Source of the DNA: Gerris lacustris
Lineage: Eukaryota > Arthropoda > Insecta > Hemiptera > Gerridae
DNA length: 64,000 nt
NCBI GenBank assembly: GCA_951217055.1
Contig: OX578277.1
Span: 63,024,388-63,088,387, forward strand
Reading direction: 5' to 3'
Shown here: in pieces, positions 13,516 to 25,371 of the stretch
How positions within the stretch are numbered: the stretch's first letter is position 1
Layout: the number at the start of each line of letters is the position of its first letter
Made by a program: the position numbers and the translations under genes
Notes under the pieces: generated by a model
What the model was told of the DNA's origin: nothing
The model's database searches: none
What the model saw: only the letters and a program-made list of their open reading frames with translations

Positions 13516-14300
13516 AAATATGTTTAATATAGTTTTTAATATCTGGATTCATAATCTACTTTTAAAAAACGCATTAAGAAATAATAGATTAATACAGGAG
13601 AAATACGATATAAAATAAATGTGGACGTTAAATGGTTTTTAAATAACTTTATATACAGCCGTTGCTCATTGTAACAAAAGCCTATAACATGAACATCTCT
13701 TTATAGTAAGTATTGGAAGGTTTAATAGAGTTAAAACATTACTTAAGTGAAGACAACCAATGTTCAGAAAGTGTTGAATTTAATTAATGATAGTAATTAA
13801 GCTTTCGTTCTAAAGGAGCAAGCAGTAATATGACTCATCTCTCATACTTGTTTGTTACAACACTCGTGCGTTAACGGGCCAAGTTGGAAACTAATATACA
13901 GACCAGATAGCCAGATTTTAATGAAACATTGAGAGAAAATTGCCTCTATTCAACACAGCTTGCAACCGAGTGGAATATGAGATTGAATTTTAGAGAGGGT
14001 ATAAAACATTGTTATACTTTGTCGCAACATGGACAATTTTCATTCTCGTGGCATTACAGCAGGTAGGCATTTCCTGAAACGGCACACTTAACAGTTTACT
14101 CGCCTTATGGATGTATAGCAAATGTTGAGGGTATACTAAGATTTGATCTTTTATGGAATCTTATTGTTTTTAACATGGCCTATGCGGTTTTTAAGGGTTT
14201 TTATTACTTTGTTAATTATGTATTAATTTTTTCTACGATTGATACGAAATATAAACATTGTTTCTCTGTTTAGATGCGTAGAAAGTGATTCTTTACGTAC
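13513..14300. other. Mostly AT-rich DNA, no gene seen
   Basis: No supported frame. Composition becomes slightly richer in GC near 13850-14100 without a recognisable feature. Confidence 0.4.
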
Positions 14301-14484
14301 TTGCATTCATTGGGCATGCGCGATGCGCGTTTTATAATTCCTCTTTTTCCGCCCTAGTGTGGTAAAAAAAAGAAGAATTCTTCACCTTAACGCACGATTA
14401 GCGAGTTTGTTTACATTTAACAAAACTAATTTTCTGTTTGTTTAATTAAAGTAACTGTTTATATCGAGTTTTTAGTGAAAAACA

Positions 14485-14811
14485 ATGATTGATTTATGTC
14501 ATTATGCCGAAAATGATGAAAATAATACGCCTCTCGAAATAATTGATTCGGCACAAAATACAACTAATGAATTAATGTCATCTTTATCAAAAGAGAAATA
14601 CGAACTTACATACAGGAATTTTATTAAATATTTTTTCTGTATTTATTATTATAATCCAACTACAGTAGATAAAGTACGGTATGCAACTCGTGCGATAACT
14701 GCATTTTGCTTTGCTCGTGTGGTTTTACTACCCTCGCTGTCGCTCGGTTGTAAACTCCACACTCACATGCAAAATGCTACTTTCCGCTCTAGACGCGTAA
14801 TGTACTATTAA
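14485..14811 (+). CDS. Possible start of a recombinase-like gene, or gene fragment
   Basis: A 108-codon frame opens at an ATG in a good eukaryotic context (AAAACA before ATG) inside a locally GC-richer block (about 14310-14820). The first 50 residues are acidic and polar, with SLSKEKYELTYRNFIKYF at about residues 34-51. In layout (an acidic leader, then a K-x-K-Y-x-x-T-Y-x-x-F helix) this resembles, from memory, the N-terminal core-binding region of tyrosine-recombinase-like proteins of insects and Cryptons. After about residue 60 the frame loses that character and ends in serine- and cysteine-rich sequence. It may be a first exon, a truncated transposon ORF, or chance. No catalytic domain is present. 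Confidence 0.25.
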   Translation: MIDLCHYAENDENNTPLEIIDSAQNTTNELMSSLSKEKYELTYRNFIKYFFCIYYYNPTTVDKVRYATRAITAFCFARVVLLPSLSLGCKLHTHMQNATFRSRRVMYY

Positions 14812-14912
14812 AGCTCTTTCGTACCTACTTATATTAATTTATTTTAGTTCAACAGCATATTATAAAATATATAAAATATAGTTAAAGATCTTAGGCTTCC
14901 GCGGTTAGAATT

Positions 14913-15143
14913 ATAATGAAGTTCTAGGTCTTCCGGTGGCGAGCGCGTCTCAAAGGGTTTTCGTCCCGATGTTTCACTCCTATAATACTAGAAGTATCTT
15001 AAGGCGTGTCCTTGGTTTAAGACAGATGTGAACTCTTTAACCTAAATGACCACCCTGAAGATGCTTCTAGTATTAGGCGCGAAACGTCGGTACGAACACC
15101 CTTCGAGTCGCGGTCGCCACTGAAAGAACTAGAACTTCATTAT
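14913..15143. mobile_element. Foldback element with hammerhead-like motif in its arms
   Basis: The ends ATAATGAAGTTCTAG and CTAGAACTTCATTAT are inverted. The complementarity continues inward for about 100 bp with scattered mismatches, almost to the middle. Flanking TA could be a 2-bp target site, but AT-richness makes that uninformative. The right arm holds a well-formed hammerhead-like motif (15052-15091, + strand, reading outward). The left arm holds a degraded version on the minus strand, also outward. It has no coding capacity. Confidence 0.75.
15052..15091 (+). ncRNA. Hammerhead-ribozyme-like motif
   Basis: In order: ACC (15052-15054), CTGAAGA (15055-15061), an extra T, GC...GC stem-loop, GAAA (15081-15084), self-complementary ACGT as a minimal stem III, C at the cleavage position (15088), and GGT (15089-15091) pairing with ACC as stem I. 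The order and adjacency match the type I hammerhead topology. The extra base after CTGAAGA and the weak stem II are departures from the consensus. Activity is inferred, not shown. Confidence 0.45.
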
Positions 15144-15418
15144 TTATTGTTAGTTAGTATTTGAAACCTAACTTGGCATTGGAAGAAATTAAGGTCGAAA
15201 CAACCTATGTAGTAAGTAATCTTATAACAAGTACAAGTTGTAAAGTATACTAGTTTGCAAAGTACAATATGGCTTTACTTATGAAGAAAGGAGAAATACG
15301 ATTGGCTCAAAGAACCGCGACTAAAGATTATAGTAGGCCTGTGATATATAAATAAAACTATTAAAAAAATAATTGTTTTTAAAATGATTTTATTTCTAGT
15401 TTAAATACCTCAACAAAT
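15144..15418. other. AT-rich spacer, nothing recognised
   Basis: No gene or repeat identified. Confidence 0.4.
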
Positions 15419-15608
15419 TAATAAAGAAAGACGTCTCTCCACTAACGTATCTTAATTGTGCAAAGTTCGCTATCAACTACTAGTGATCATCTTATAATTC
15501 CAACTTCTCCCCAATACAACTATTACACTGACTCTTTCTCTTAAGCATTTTGACTCTTCTCACCGGCACTGAAGTTAAGTTACTTAAGTGGAGAGACGTT
15601 TCTTTATT
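15419..15608. mobile_element. Small MITE, ~30-bp terminal inverted repeats
   Basis: The left end TAATAAAGAAAGACGTCTCT (followed by CCACT) is mirrored on the right by AGTGGAGAGACGTTTC with TTTATT beyond. The termini are about 30 bp with one indel and enclose about 130 bp of non-coding sequence. No unambiguous target duplication was found. Confidence 0.65.
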
Positions 15609-18014
15609 CCTTATCAAGTGACTTCACTGCATATCTAGTTAAACAAATTGTATCATAAGGATATTAATGTTGACTTAAAGAACAACAATCTAAACAGATC
15701 AGAGCTTGATTCTCAATACTATTGGCAATACTTCTTCATAAAGGATCAGATTTCACATCTTTTAAAAACCTAAATTATTATGTTCCAAACCTATTCGTGA
15801 GATTAAAAAGTATAGAGATAAATAAAAATTATATTTATGTAGGTATATATTCTTTTTAACTATCAAGTTATTCAAAATTAAACCTATTTTTTTGAAATCC
15901 TAATTGTTCATCCCATAAATTTTAGATATATATTTTAGATATTACAATTAGTTAAGGTAAAAAGGAAAATAAGATAAACATGACTGTGAAGTCTATTTTG
16001 AATTTAGATGAAAAATTACTATACCAAATGGTCGTAAAGGAGACCAGTAATCGGACAATATTTAAAAAAAAGTTTTCTCCCTCAATAATTGTAACAATGA
16101 TTAACAAAAATAACAATTGAGATTTCAGACATTAAAATTGGTACATTCAAATTTTATAATTTTTTTCCATAATTAAAATAATAAGAATCAAATCTGGTAG
16201 GTTGGTGGCAAGAGCATAGATTAAGTAAATAATTAAGCAACTACTAGTAGTGCTTCTGCATGCAAATTTTTCATTTCTTATAATTAAATTAAACATTGTC
16301 AGGTCATACCCCCCCCCCCCCCCCCCCCCCCGAAACAGTCAATTGCAAACTGCACAGAATGTAGTCTGAGATATACACTTTGTTGGCCTTGCTTTTATAT
16401 TATAAATATTTTCAATTCATTTCGCCAAATGCCTAATAATAGCAGAATCTGTATAGTTTATAAGGGGTGAATGGTGAGTTAGTTTTAGACAGTGAAGATA
16501 TATATGTAGATATCTGAGAAATACCGTGATGCCTTTCTTATCTTTTATTAACAAAAGATAAAAATACAATGTTTGTTCAAGGTTGAATGGACATTATATT
16601 TCGACAAGACACGTTTATTCCCATTTAGTTGAAAATAGTGGACCTGGGTCCTGGGTATTTGTGGCTAAAGGTTCGCTAAATCTATTCATGCGTTAACAAA
16701 GTGAGACTATAAGGTCTGAAAAGGAAGGGCAAGGAATAGCAATAGAAGAAGAAAAGCTGTGCTATCTCCCCTTTAAATGAGTGAAAAGCAAAAAGTTTTC
16801 TATGCAGTGGAATACACTTTATAGAATTTCATCATACACCCTCACCCTCACTTTTTTCTGAACTCAATGGTTGAAGACCAGTTACGACCATTTTTAACTT
16901 CTTTTTTTATTAGAAAGAATAGAGTTCTCAATATTAGAAACTAGTTTCTTTTTCAAATAATAACTCCATTAATAATTTTAGATTTATGAACGTTAGAATA
17001 AAATATTACCTTAAGAAGAAGCAGGCAAGAAGTTACACTCTGGACAAAGAAGATAAATCTGGCAAATAGTTGATCGTCCTGAAACAAAAAATGAAAAAAC
17101 AACGAAATATATATATAGATAGATATTGATAATTTAAGGATTCATTGTTATTAACAATATTAACTATTTATTATGAATGTATGTGAAAGTGATTATATGT
17201 GTCATAATTTATTTTATTAATTCCTATTATTAATTAAAAAATGTATGTATAATTATTATGGCATAACCATAGTAGTGAAAGCATAATGAAAAAAATGTGT
17301 AAGTCAGTGATTAAATCTAGGGTTAAATCTAGGATCTAAGCTATCATTAACGTTAGAAGACTATTACCTTTGCAGTGTCAATTACTATATAAAGCTCTGT
17401 GACTCATATCAGGCTGTATTTCCTAAAAAATGTAAAAATGTGTGAAAAATGTGTTCCTGTGTAATGTGTGTGTGTCCTAATTCATTTATAAAATAACGAT
17501 TTTACTTTTTAGTAGAGACTAATATTTTAACCATTATATTATATAACGAAAATACATTATGACTGCACATTTATAAATTTAAAATTTATAAATGTAATTA
17601 CTATCAGAAAAATTAAATCTCACCTAACGTATCAAATTTTATTTAAAAAACAAGCTTTTATTCGTATTCTTCTCAGCAACCCATTTCATTTGATATCCAT
17701 ATCATGGGCGTGCTTAAAAAGTAACTAGTCCGCCATCTTGGGCTGTTCGTCACATTGAATTTAGTATATGCAAAATTTCAATTGAATCGGTTGAGGATAA
17801 CTGCTTTAAAATTCAGTTGCAAGATTTGACCCGAACATACATACAACCAGACATTGCAAGTTAAATAAAAGCTTACAATAAAACATTTTTTTCAGGATTC
17901 AAGATAAATATCTCAATAAAGAGATAAAATATCATTTCTTTAATAAAAAAAAAATTAAACAATCAATCACCCCTGAAGACTCAATTAAATACTTATATAT
18001 GTTAATATTATATC

Positions 18015-18018
<4 letters not shown>
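15609..18018. other. AT-rich DNA, no gene seen
   Basis: No credible coding frame. A C-homopolymer of about 22 bases lies at 16308-16330. Short TGTG-rich runs occur near 17450. Confidence 0.45.
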
Positions 18019-18113
<95 letters not shown>

Positions 18114-18114
18114 A
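18019..18114. repeat. (TA)n microsatellite
   Basis: About 45 TA units with one phase slip near 18100. Confidence 0.95.
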
Positions 18115-20613
18115 TTCGATATTGCTAATATGCAAATGTATATGAAAATATTTCAATTTTTAAACATGCTCGTTTTTTTAAAATAAAAATGTATCAATAG
18201 GCAATAGGCTTTTTCATTCTTTTTGCATTATATTAAAAAGCATTATAATAACTATTAATGTCAACACTTAATATTTCTCATATATTTCGTAAATCAATTG
18301 CTATTATTAATTATCAAAAACGATATCATGCAAGGCAATTTTAACTTTATTCACCAAATGACATTGACTGTTTTTTTTGCTGTTCTGTAACTATTGTCGA
18401 ACGAAGCGTTATGGAAACTGCCTATGATATGATTTATATTTGCATAAGAATTTGCTTATTGTCTAGAGTCTAAAGCATAAGACAATATACTTGAAATATG
18501 AAGCAGTACCCTCACAGCAGCAATAACGTTTTATTGATGAATATTCTGTATCACTATTAATTTTAATCAAATAAATATAAACTATTTTTTTTTAATTGTT
18601 AACAGATTTTACTTAATGTTGCATAAAATTTACTAAATTGTATATAAATTATCTTGTTAATTCAAATATTTAATATACAGAAAAATTCTGAGGAGTTATG
18701 TGATACAATATCGTGCGTAATTAGTTTAAAGTAGGTATATTTATAATTGTTATGAAATTGGAAATTTAAGGTGGTGTAGGTATATTATATTCAGCAAACT
18801 TAAGGATGCTTGAATAATAAATAAAAGTTCGGCGTTTTAAGTTTTATTTATTTCTGTAAAAAAAAAAAGTAGAGATAAATAAATAAAATATTCGAAAAAT
18901 AAACTTAATTTTCACCTCATTCAAAATTCTCACCTACCGCGAGGAAGAAAAATAAAAAGATCAGTAGTGAAATAACTGAGGGAATAACTTTTAAGTAAGG
19001 AAAGAGATAATGTTAGTGTCATTAGTGAAATTCAAAACGCGCCGTTTTTTCTATTATAGGTACTTACATTTTGACTTATAATATGGCCGCGGTTTTGGAT
19101 CAAAAAAAACAAATTTTAGCCTTTAGTTTACAATTTTCAAAAGCGAACCATCTGGTGGAGTAAATGTTGTTTGGAAGTCCAATATATTTTTTAACTACCA
19201 TCAATGTAAAATACAAGATAACCTTTTCGAAATTTAACCGCGTGCCAAGAATCGAAGAATTATGTAAGTAGAGGAGAGGGAAGAAAAAAAGAAAGAAAAA
19301 TAAAACGAAGAAATAGTAGGATATCAGAGATTTGTTGTCGTTTTATTTGTAGGTGTGTGTTGGTCATAAATCTTAGTAGAGGCGAGTTCGTAGGCAGCAT
19401 ATAGTGGTATCTAATACGTTGGAGCCTTATAATACAACCAGATAAATTCTGAACTAAGCCTTACTCTTATAAAAGTTAAATCTATTTAAATATATAGTAT
19501 TAAATATATATATGTGTTTTTAATGCATATATCATTATGTTCGATTTCTAATATCTTTTAAGGTTTTCCAAGGTAAGAATATTTATTTATTTTAGTTTAG
19601 CAGTGTAGAGAAAAGACGAAAATCGATAGTAGGAACGTGCGAAACAGTTTAGCATAGCATCTGTAGAATCTAGGCTTGATATGTGCTTTAGCTGCAGCCC
19701 CGCTCAGCCCTATCGATTCAAATGGCTCAGAAAAGGGTCGAGGAAAACCCGCATAATTTCTATCGTGTATTAGATATTAGACAAAACGAATTCAAATTAG
19801 CTTGGGCACATTTTTTTTCCTATTACATGGTTAAAATATATTTAAACTAAAACTAATGCTAACACTTTTTGCAGTCAGTGTGTAGAAAAGAGTGAGTGGA
19901 AAAAGAAGTGACGTCATATTTAAAATTTTAGGTCGCAAAAAAGTCATCAACTATCTTGTTTTAAAGAGTTTGATGTTGTTTGCTTAGGGTTCATTTGATT
20001 ACTTTTCTTATTTTATAGCTTCGTTATATATTAAACGAAATTACTTTAATTATATTAAGCATAAAACAAGGCTGTATCCAACTTCAATTTAATCAAAAAT
20101 ATTATAGCCGTCATTAAACTAATATTAATCCGACTCGAAGCTTCTCTGATGAAAATGGACATTGCACTTTATTTGATTCCATAAATGGAATTTATATCGG
20201 GCTTTATGGCCGGAGTTAAAACCTTCCATATCTAGGAGGGGTCTCTGATAAGTAGAGTTTCAGCTTAACCTCGCCCAATCCCACCGGCCTTAAAGTCCAA
20301 ACGTGAGCCATTTTCATGGATCCACACTGTTCCCACTCTCTTCCTCCCCCTAAAGCGAGCACAATTCGAGGATTAACACTTGGCTAGACGGTACAATGCT
20401 ACCTTTATGACAATCAACTGGGATTTCAGATGGAACCCTTCCATTTGAAATCATGAATAATGTTTATGCATTGTAAACAGTGCCCGTTATAATAAGACAA
20501 TTCATACATGATACTACTTCTATACATCTGAAACAGCATATGTATATAATAAACATAGAATAAACTTCCTTGACTAGCTAAAGCCAACATCTAACCACTA
20601 TATTGATGAGAGT
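18115..20613. other. AT-rich DNA with one GC-richer block
   Basis: No supported gene. A GC-richer, stop-poor patch lies at about 20200-20450. It has no recognised motif, no splice pattern I would trust, and no match to the repeat families here. It could be a degraded exon or an unrecognised element. Confidence 0.4.
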
Positions 20614-20663
20614 GTTAAAATATGATTACTGAATGCATTAGCATTCAGTAATCATATTTTAAC
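20614..20663. repeat. Perfect palindrome, 23-bp arms
   Basis: The arms 20614-20636 and 20641-20663 are exact reverse complements around a 4-nt loop (ATTA). There is no target duplication. It resembles the palindromes at 7891 and 28642 in being exact and in unique sequence. Confidence 0.95.
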
Positions 20664-21050
20664 AATTCCTGATATTAATCAGGAACAGATGATACATCTT
20701 TAAGTTGTTTTTTTCTTACAGTTAGTTATAAAGTTATTTGAAAAGTTAATTATTTGAAAGGTTGCTTACTTATTTGTACTATAGATATTGCTACAAAATG
20801 AACTAAATTTATTTAATTAACCATTACCTTAATTAACTAATAGACTAAATTTATAATCATTTTTTTAAAGCTGTATAAGTTATTGTGCTATATTAAATTA
20901 AAGTTTCAAAATATGAGCAATTATATAAATCTCTGTCCAATGTACCAATAAATTAATCATCTACTGACAATTTATCCTTTGCAAGTTACTGTTCACATGT
21001 AGAGGAGTAGAAATCCGAGTGTAAAACCTATCCGCGCCGAAACTAGAGGT
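20664..21050. other. AT-rich DNA, nothing recognised
   Basis: No gene or repeat identified before the hAT element. Confidence 0.4.
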
Positions 21051-21058
21051 TCTCCTAT

Positions 21059-22971
21059 CAGGGGCGCACCTAGCGGGGGGATATGGGGGATCAATCCCCC
21101 CCCCCCCCCCCCCCGAAATTTAAAAACAAAAAAAAAATCATCTTGTAAATAATAAAACTATTTTTATACCTTACGACATTATAAAAATGCATCCTGTCTG
21201 TCTTTTAGTAACTATCATATTATCATATAATCATGATCAACTATTTTCTTAATATTCAGTGTAGTCTATTGAATGAAGCGCGCGATCCTTAGTTTATTGA
21301 CAAACAACATTCTCCTACACTAGACGTTAGCGACCGAATATTTGAAAATGAAGAAAACTCTTTGGCGTGATACCGCGTATTTAAAGAATTCCCAGCAATT
21401 TAAAATAAAGACCAGTCGAATAGTACACTATACATCGATAAAATCGCAAACTAACGGCTACTTCTGATTTTTTAATATGTTGTCAGGAGCACTACCAGTA
21501 GTGTATATTGTATATCCAATTTTGCAGCTTCCAAAGATCTGTGCTAACTTTGTGGTACTCGAAATTTTCGCACTTGTTGCGGTTTTTTGTTCTTACATCT
21601 CCTAAACTATGAGTTTCTTTTCATGTAAACAATTCATTTATGTTTTTAAAGTAGAGTAAATTTCCTACAAGTTGAGGTTGAGGCCAGAACCAGCTATGTA
21701 CGACCAATAGTTACCAAGATAAAATCCTCCAAAAATTGGCAATTTTTTCCAAAAAAAAGTGAAATTTTAAGATTTGGTCATCTTTTGACCCCGAAATCGA
21801 GGTAAGTACTCATTTTACTGGTAAAGTCATAAGGAGAGATGTTGTAGCAAATGTAATTAGCTTTAATTGAAGCGAGCTTCTTACATTTAACTGTAGCGAG
21901 CTACTGACATTATCTTGTCTGTCTGTTTGTCTGTCTGTCAGTAACGTTTACGAGTCCGACGATAACTCGAGTAAAAGTTGACTGATTTTGTTGAAATTTG
22001 GTACACATGTTCCTCTTACTAATACTCAGGCTAAGTTCGTTGGACAACGTTGTCCGTCCAAGAGTTCGCGCGCAACGCTCGCGTAAACGTGATCATAAAA
22101 TTTAAAATTGGAATTTCAGGATGGGAAAAGATTATAATATCAACTACTCGATGAGACGATCATATTTTAATAATAATTATAATTTTATTTAGATCATTTT
22201 TTAGTAAAACCAACACGGCTATGAAGTAATAAAGATCGTGAAAACTATAAAAACAGATCAAAACCTTTAAAATAGAGAAAGCAACATTTTTGTAGATTTC
22301 TTAGTTTCTAACGTAACGATTTTAATAAAACTTAATATACATCGTCTATAGTACAATTGAAATAGGCATGTAAAATTTCAACTTGATACAAGCAGAAGTT
22401 TTTGTGTAGCGAAGTGATAGTTTATAATAATAGTTAAAAAGCTACTGCGGGCGGTTAGGATTGTTATAGGCGTTAGGCATGTAGTTATATAGGAAGTAAA
22501 ACAAAAATAAATACATACTTCCACTTATCTACAACTATGAGATTAATCATGATAAGTAAATTCCTTAATATTCATTATTCATAGCAATACGCTCGCTTCA
22601 ATGATAGAGCCACGCGATGCCTAGTTTGAACACGTCTGTGATGATAGTTTCATCACAATGCTCAAAAATCCAAAAAATGGGAAAACTGCATTTACAAATC
22701 GTTATATAGAGATTTTCGTCGTAAAAAGTTTGTTATAATTATTATATTTCACTCTTAAACTCCAGGGTGTAGACACACACTTACAAATGTTGTATTTACA
22801 CTTTTTAAATGCTCAGAAAAGCGTTAAATTAACGTATTAAGAAGTCTAAATTTCCAAATTTTTCCGAGGGAGGGCCCCCGGACCCCCCCCCCCCTAGCGT
22901 GTTGGTACTATATAAATATTCATGTATATCCCCCCCCCCCCCCCCGAAAAAATATCCTGGGTACGCCCCTG
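21059..22971. mobile_element. Non-autonomous hAT element with exact 8-bp target duplication
   Basis: The termini CAGGGGCGCACC and GGGTACGCCCCTG form an imperfect inverted repeat. TCTCCTAT is duplicated exactly outside both ends (21051-21058 and 22972-22979), the 8-bp duplication expected of hAT elements. C-homopolymers follow each terminus. Near the right end a palindromic block (about 22866-22894, GGGCCCCCGGACCCC type) is shared with the hAT-like sequences at 52094, 60046 and 63568. No transposase frame remains. A GTCT-bearing repeat occupies about 21866-22624. Confidence 0.93.
21866..22624 (+). mobile_element. GTCT-bearing element, family G1, inside the hAT
   Basis: Bounded by ATTGAAGCGAGC (21866-21877) and its complement GCTCGCTTCAAT (22591-22602). 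A tail with GAGCCACGCGATGCCTAG follows, ending at 22624. A TGTC array sits near the 5' end at about 21918-21940. Other copies are at 35447 and, with different outer ends, at 56917 and 62121. Subterminal inverted repeats with a TGTC microsatellite suggest a Helentron/DINE-1-like element. No coding frame is present. Confidence 0.65.
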
Positions 22972-22979
22972 TCTCCTAT

Positions 22980-24376
22980 TTTAAGCTACTCATCCTAGAA
23001 ATAGACCTCCTATTTATATTACCTTACCTTAGGCGAGTGTATCATTAAGCCCCTTTTACTATAAAACAGTTTTAAAAAAATTCATGGAAAAACGACGAGG
23101 TATGTCAGAACATACATTCAAGATTTAACAACACGATGTTGTGGATGTTACCATTTTGCAGCTTCAGGGGTTTGTATAGATAATAAAGATCATATTTTAT
23201 TTTTTTATTAAATTATCATTTCCGTTCACATCCAAAGCCATGTTTAATAAATTGACACATTATGAGTCAGTAAGTAAGAATGCCGCAGGTAGTGGGTTAG
23301 ATTGTGCAAAGGGTTGATATTAGAGGCTTAAATCACTACGAAACACAAAGTAGGGTTCTGTCAATTTTTCTTATAGCCGATACACACTTACAACCTACAA
23401 CGACTCAAGACTGTCAAGATATTATAAAGATAAATCTTTTGTCAATAGAGAATTAAGATGTAGAAAATATATTAATTGAATATAGATAGTTTATCTACTA
23501 TGTTAGTCTTTGAGGATCAATGGGGCATTACTTAAGGTGTTTTGTATTTTATCTTTGTAGCTTTGGCTTATATACATACATATTTTTGTAATCGATCGAT
23601 TTATTTGGCAGGCAAACACCTTCTAGTGATTGAAAGCGGCTTTGTACAATAGTGTCACTTTAGGAAGGGACGCCTTTCTATATTCCAAATTATGGTGTTC
23701 TCTTATGCTAATTAAAATCCAGCGATTTTAGCCCAGATAATGATTTTCTGAAGATGGCATATTTGTTCTGTAGTAATATTTAATATGTTCATAAACTGAC
23801 CTAATCCAAGTCACGGATCTTTCACCCAAATCATGGATGGATCTATACACAATGAGTGGGGAAACCTTGAACAAACTATTTGGTCGAATACTACTATAAT
23901 TTAATTTAAAATAAAGAAGGGAAGAAGAGTTAGGATGATACGAGGACGAGGGTGTTAATTACTTTTTATAAATTATTCTTAAAATTCAACTCTTTTATCT
24001 CCATTTTTTGAATGGGTTTTTGGGGTTCGAATGGTTGAATGAGTCGAAAAAAAATATATCCTTCAAAAGCATTTATTTAAGAATGTCTAATTAAAGTTCT
24101 CTAAAGATAATCTAAAAGAGTAATATGATTTTACTTAGGTCTAATTTTGGTAGTTTAATACATTTCCTTTTCATAATTTTAGTCACGCAACTCTTAAATT
24201 GGATTCAATCATGGATCATCCCCTATTCTATTTCAATTATTGTTTATATTCATAAAACAGCAAGCGTATTAACATAACTAACACACCATTTTGTTATAAG
24301 CTGTGAAGCATGACAATGTTGAGAAAGGAATGTTTAAACCCGCAAGGTTAAATTAACATTACAGTTTTTTTACCCA
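22980..24376. other. AT-rich DNA, no gene seen
   Basis: No convincing frame or known repeat. Confidence 0.45.
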
Positions 24377-25165
24377 TTTTTTTTTTTTTTTTTTTTTTTT
24401 CGAGATTTCAACTGAATTATCCGTTTTGGTCTTTTGGGGTGTTTTTAAGACCTGCTGAGTGGTTTTCAGTATCGTAGCGCTCAGGGTATTTAACCTAGAT
24501 AGTTGAAACTTGGCAAAAAAATCAGTCCTTACTTCTGTTGTGCCACCCGAAAAAAATAAACATTATCCGCCATCATGAACCGAGTTGGCTGAGTCAGCAA
24601 AAATTTTAAAAAAATCTAAAAGTTGACCGATCAATTTGAAATTTGGCTCAAATGTACCTCTCTGTGTGACAAACAAATCCATTAAATTTAATTTGTATAT
24701 TGGCCACCGTTTTGAAGTTATCGATTTATTTAATTTTGGAACTTTGACGGTTAATAATATCAAAAGTATGAATACGATTTGACATATAGCATATCGGTGG
24801 AACCAGTAAAAAAATAAGGAATAAATTAAAAAAAAAAAAAACCATTAAATTCCATTAATTAGTTTAAAAGTTATAAGCATAATTATAATTAGTGCGATAC
24901 TTTTGTTAACCGTCAAAGTTTGTTTACACCTGTCAAAATACCTCCAAAATTCAAATAATTAAATATTTGAAATAAAATAAATAAACATAATGTATAAAAA
25001 TAGTTTTGAAAATGATAATAAACGAACCAGTTAATTCACAACGGTCAACTATCCAAGTACTGACCACGCCCAATTCTCCTTTTTCCTACTGCGAAGCAGC
25101 AGGGGAGGCCATTTTAGTGGCCTCTCAAGTGAGGAAGAGTTCCGAGGTCCGTACCTGATTTTTTT
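24377..25165 (+). repeat. Interspersed repeat family F5, copy 1
   Basis: Starts after a T-run. It shares with 42520-43075 an ordered series of blocks: GAATTATCCGTTTTGG, GTTTTTAAGACC, AGTTGAAACTTGGCA, ATCAGTCCTTAC, and a 3' part with GAAGCAGCAGGGGAGGCCA and GTACCTGATTTTTT. The 3' part can form hairpins (TGCGAAGCAG and the GAGGCCA...TGGCCTC pair). No coding frame and no clear terminal repeats, so the class is unassigned. The 66-codon minus frame inside is a shadow of the repeat. Confidence 0.75.
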
Positions 25166-25333
25166 TATTTTAATTTCTAGAAAGATACCTTCAAATGAAG
25201 ATTAAGAGCTTAAGTAGAGTTAATTTCAATAGAATAATTAAAAGAATTAAAAATGTTGCCACATAAGAGATTAAAAAAAACAGTTTCTTGTCTCTCATGG
25301 ACTCAATGTCGTGTTTTTCCTCTTCCTTTTACG

Positions 25334-25371
25334 GCACTGATGATGGTCCTGAGGCCGAAAACAAGTTTTGC
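25334..25371 (+). ncRNA. Hammerhead-ribozyme-like motif
   Basis: In order: GCA, CTGATGA (25337-25343), an extra T, stem-loop GGTC-CTGA-GGCC (one G-T pair), GAAA (25357-25360), a short stem III AAC/GTT with a 2-nt loop, T at the cleavage position, then TGC pairing with GCA. The surroundings show no obvious inverted partner, so this copy stands alone, unlike those at 15052, 61867 and 63081. Activity is not established. Confidence 0.45.

Noticed and set aside
21918..21945. CRISPR-like or minisatellite reading of GTCT arrays
   Set aside because: They are short microsatellites at a fixed place in dispersed elements, with no spacer structure.
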